Source: Macrocybe gigantea (taxonomy: Eukaryota > Basidiomycota > Agaricomycetes > Agaricales > Callistosporiaceae). From it: DNA of 17,187 nt. The stretch is from positions 1 through 17,187 of the forward strand of contig SJRY01000054.1 of the NCBI GenBank assembly GCA_011319805.1, given 5' to 3'. Shown here piece after piece: positions 16,461 through 17,187 of this stretch. Position 1 is the first letter of the stretch; each line of letters starts with the position of its first letter. The notes below the pieces were generated by a model, which had not been told where the DNA came from, made no database searches, and was given only the letters and a program-made list of their open reading frames with translations. The position numbers and the translations under genes were made by a program.

Positions 16461-17187
16461 ACGATTTAGCCCCTCTTGTGGGGGAGGCTGCTAACCAGGG
16501 CTCAGTCTTATGATCAGACTGTTTTAGCCCAGGAGTTTCGCACTCCAGCTTCAACTTAAGCAGTTACCTGGATGTATTATTCCAGGGACCACCGACAGAG
16601 GAGTTTAGGTCTCTCAAGCCAAGGACTAGAGACTGTCCAGCCTTGCTATGGCCCAGCAGTGTCCGGGTTCTACTCCGTGCCTGCCTTTCCGTCCCCAAGA
16701 TGGTTCGCCAGATGCATCACATGCATGGATCCCCTGTCCAAGGTCTCTGTCTGCCACATGCCTCCAGACTGGCATCCGATATCACAGCAAGATCCATGGT
16801 CCCATGACAGGTTCCCACAGGGGAAGCCCTTACTGAACAGGTCTGGATCTGCTTCCACCAATTTAAGCAGGTGACACTGCAGGTGACTAACCAGTTCATG
16901 TCATCGCCAATGGCTCCCACTTTACCAGGTACCCTGTTGGCTCAAATGCTATCAGGTAGTTATCAGCCTAATTCCCGGTATGGTCCCTTATCCTTTCAGC
17001 CCTACCTTTTAAAGATCGGGGATCACATATAGTCTGCTGGATTAAGGCATTGTCCAGCACTTACATCCAAGGCTATCCACACCAAGGAAAACCGGGTCAC
17101 TTGAGTTAGGGTCATGTGACACTTGACCCATATATGGAGTAAGTCACATGTGTGATGCATAACCCAGCTTACATTACATGCCAGTTG
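16461..17187 (-). repeat. Diverged body of the SINE-like retroposon family
   Basis: Read on the minus strand, three features of the 8651-9868 body recur in the same order. Near 17110-17150 are GTCATGTGAC-type words (CATGTG cluster near the 5' side). Near 16750-16790 is ggcagac...ttgga...ggggatc. At 16547-16650 is the hairpin block with cctgg...ccagg. The two bodies are too diverged to align by eye everywhere. Open frames here (62-100 codons) have no recognisable product. Confidence 0.55.

Larger units (their letters stand above)
16037..17187 (-). mobile_element. Second retroposon: LINE 3' tail (copy 4) joined to a relative of the 8651-9868 body
   Basis: On the minus strand this ends in poly(A) (T run at 16037-16052). 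It is preceded by about 400 bp of LINE 3'UTR (16053 to about 16460) matching copy 2 from about 7816 to 8218. Upstream of that (about 16461-17187) it does not match LINE coding sequence. It instead matches the body of the retroposon at 8651-9868 in the same relative order. The best block is 16547-16650 against the complement of about 9570-9680. The body terminus is alike in both (gaggggctaaatc here, gagggccctaaac there). The 5' end and any tRNA-like head are beyond or near the window edge. Confidence 0.68.

Noticed and set aside
16640..16680. A-box-like tggcccagcagt and B-box-like ggttctactcc on the plus strand
   Set aside because: The two boxes are only about 20 bp apart, too close for a tRNA-type promoter, and they are antisense to the element.
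1..17187. Classical repeat-induced point mutation (RIP)
   Set aside because: The differences I compared between copies fall mostly at CpG sites, not mainly at CpA as in Neurospora-type RIP. CpG methylation decay fits better, though a CpG-biased RIP variant cannot be excluded by eye.
1..17187. CRISPR array, bacterial operon or host protein-coding gene
   Set aside because: No regularly spaced short repeats, no ribosome-binding sites with coding runs, and every recognisable protein belongs to a retroelement.

Overview
The window is a fungal transposable-element cluster. I found no convincing host gene, no rRNA, no functional tRNA gene and no CRISPR array. The main element is a non-LTR retrotransposon (LINE). 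Its ORF2 carries an APE-type endonuclease, a reverse transcriptase, an RNase H and a C-terminal Cys/His motif. The wording of the RT and of the segment after RNase H resembles LINEs of mushroom-forming fungi (Agaricomycetes) as I remember them. That assignment is inference, and another filamentous fungus remains possible.

Layout, left to right. Positions 1-1534 are the 5' end of a minus-strand LTR retrotransposon: a gag-like open frame, a primer-binding site and a 1123-bp LTR. Positions 1535-6709 are plus-strand LINE copy 1, the best preserved, running from inside ORF1 to a poly(A) tail. Positions 6710-8241 are plus-strand LINE copy 2, older and with about 1.2 kb missing inside. Positions 8242-15093 are minus-strand LINE copy 3, the oldest. 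It is split by a 1.2-kb poly(A)-ended retroposon (8651-9868) and by a solo LTR (10453-11581) of the same family as the left LTR. Positions 15094-16036 are AT-rich sequence with one small tandem repeat. Positions 16037-17187 are a minus-strand retroposon made of a LINE 3' tail plus a body related to the 8651-9868 insertion.

The likely order of events, oldest first, is copy 3, then copy 2 inside copy 3, then copy 1 inside copy 2, then the LTR element inside ORF1 of copy 1. The missing ends of copies 1, 2 and 3 should therefore lie left of the window. CpG content fits this order. Positions 1-6670 are rich in CG, while the rest has lost almost all of it through C-to-T and G-to-A changes at former CpG sites, as expected from long-term cytosine methylation.

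The most novel item is the 8651-9868 retroposon. It has a tRNA-like head with A and B boxes, a body of about 1 kb with no recognised gene, about 100 bp matching the 3' end of the resident LINE, a poly(A) tail and a 12-bp target-site duplication. A diverged relative at 16037-17187 has the same body terminus joined to a different point of the LINE 3'UTR. Together they suggest an unusually long SINE-like family copied by the LINE machinery.
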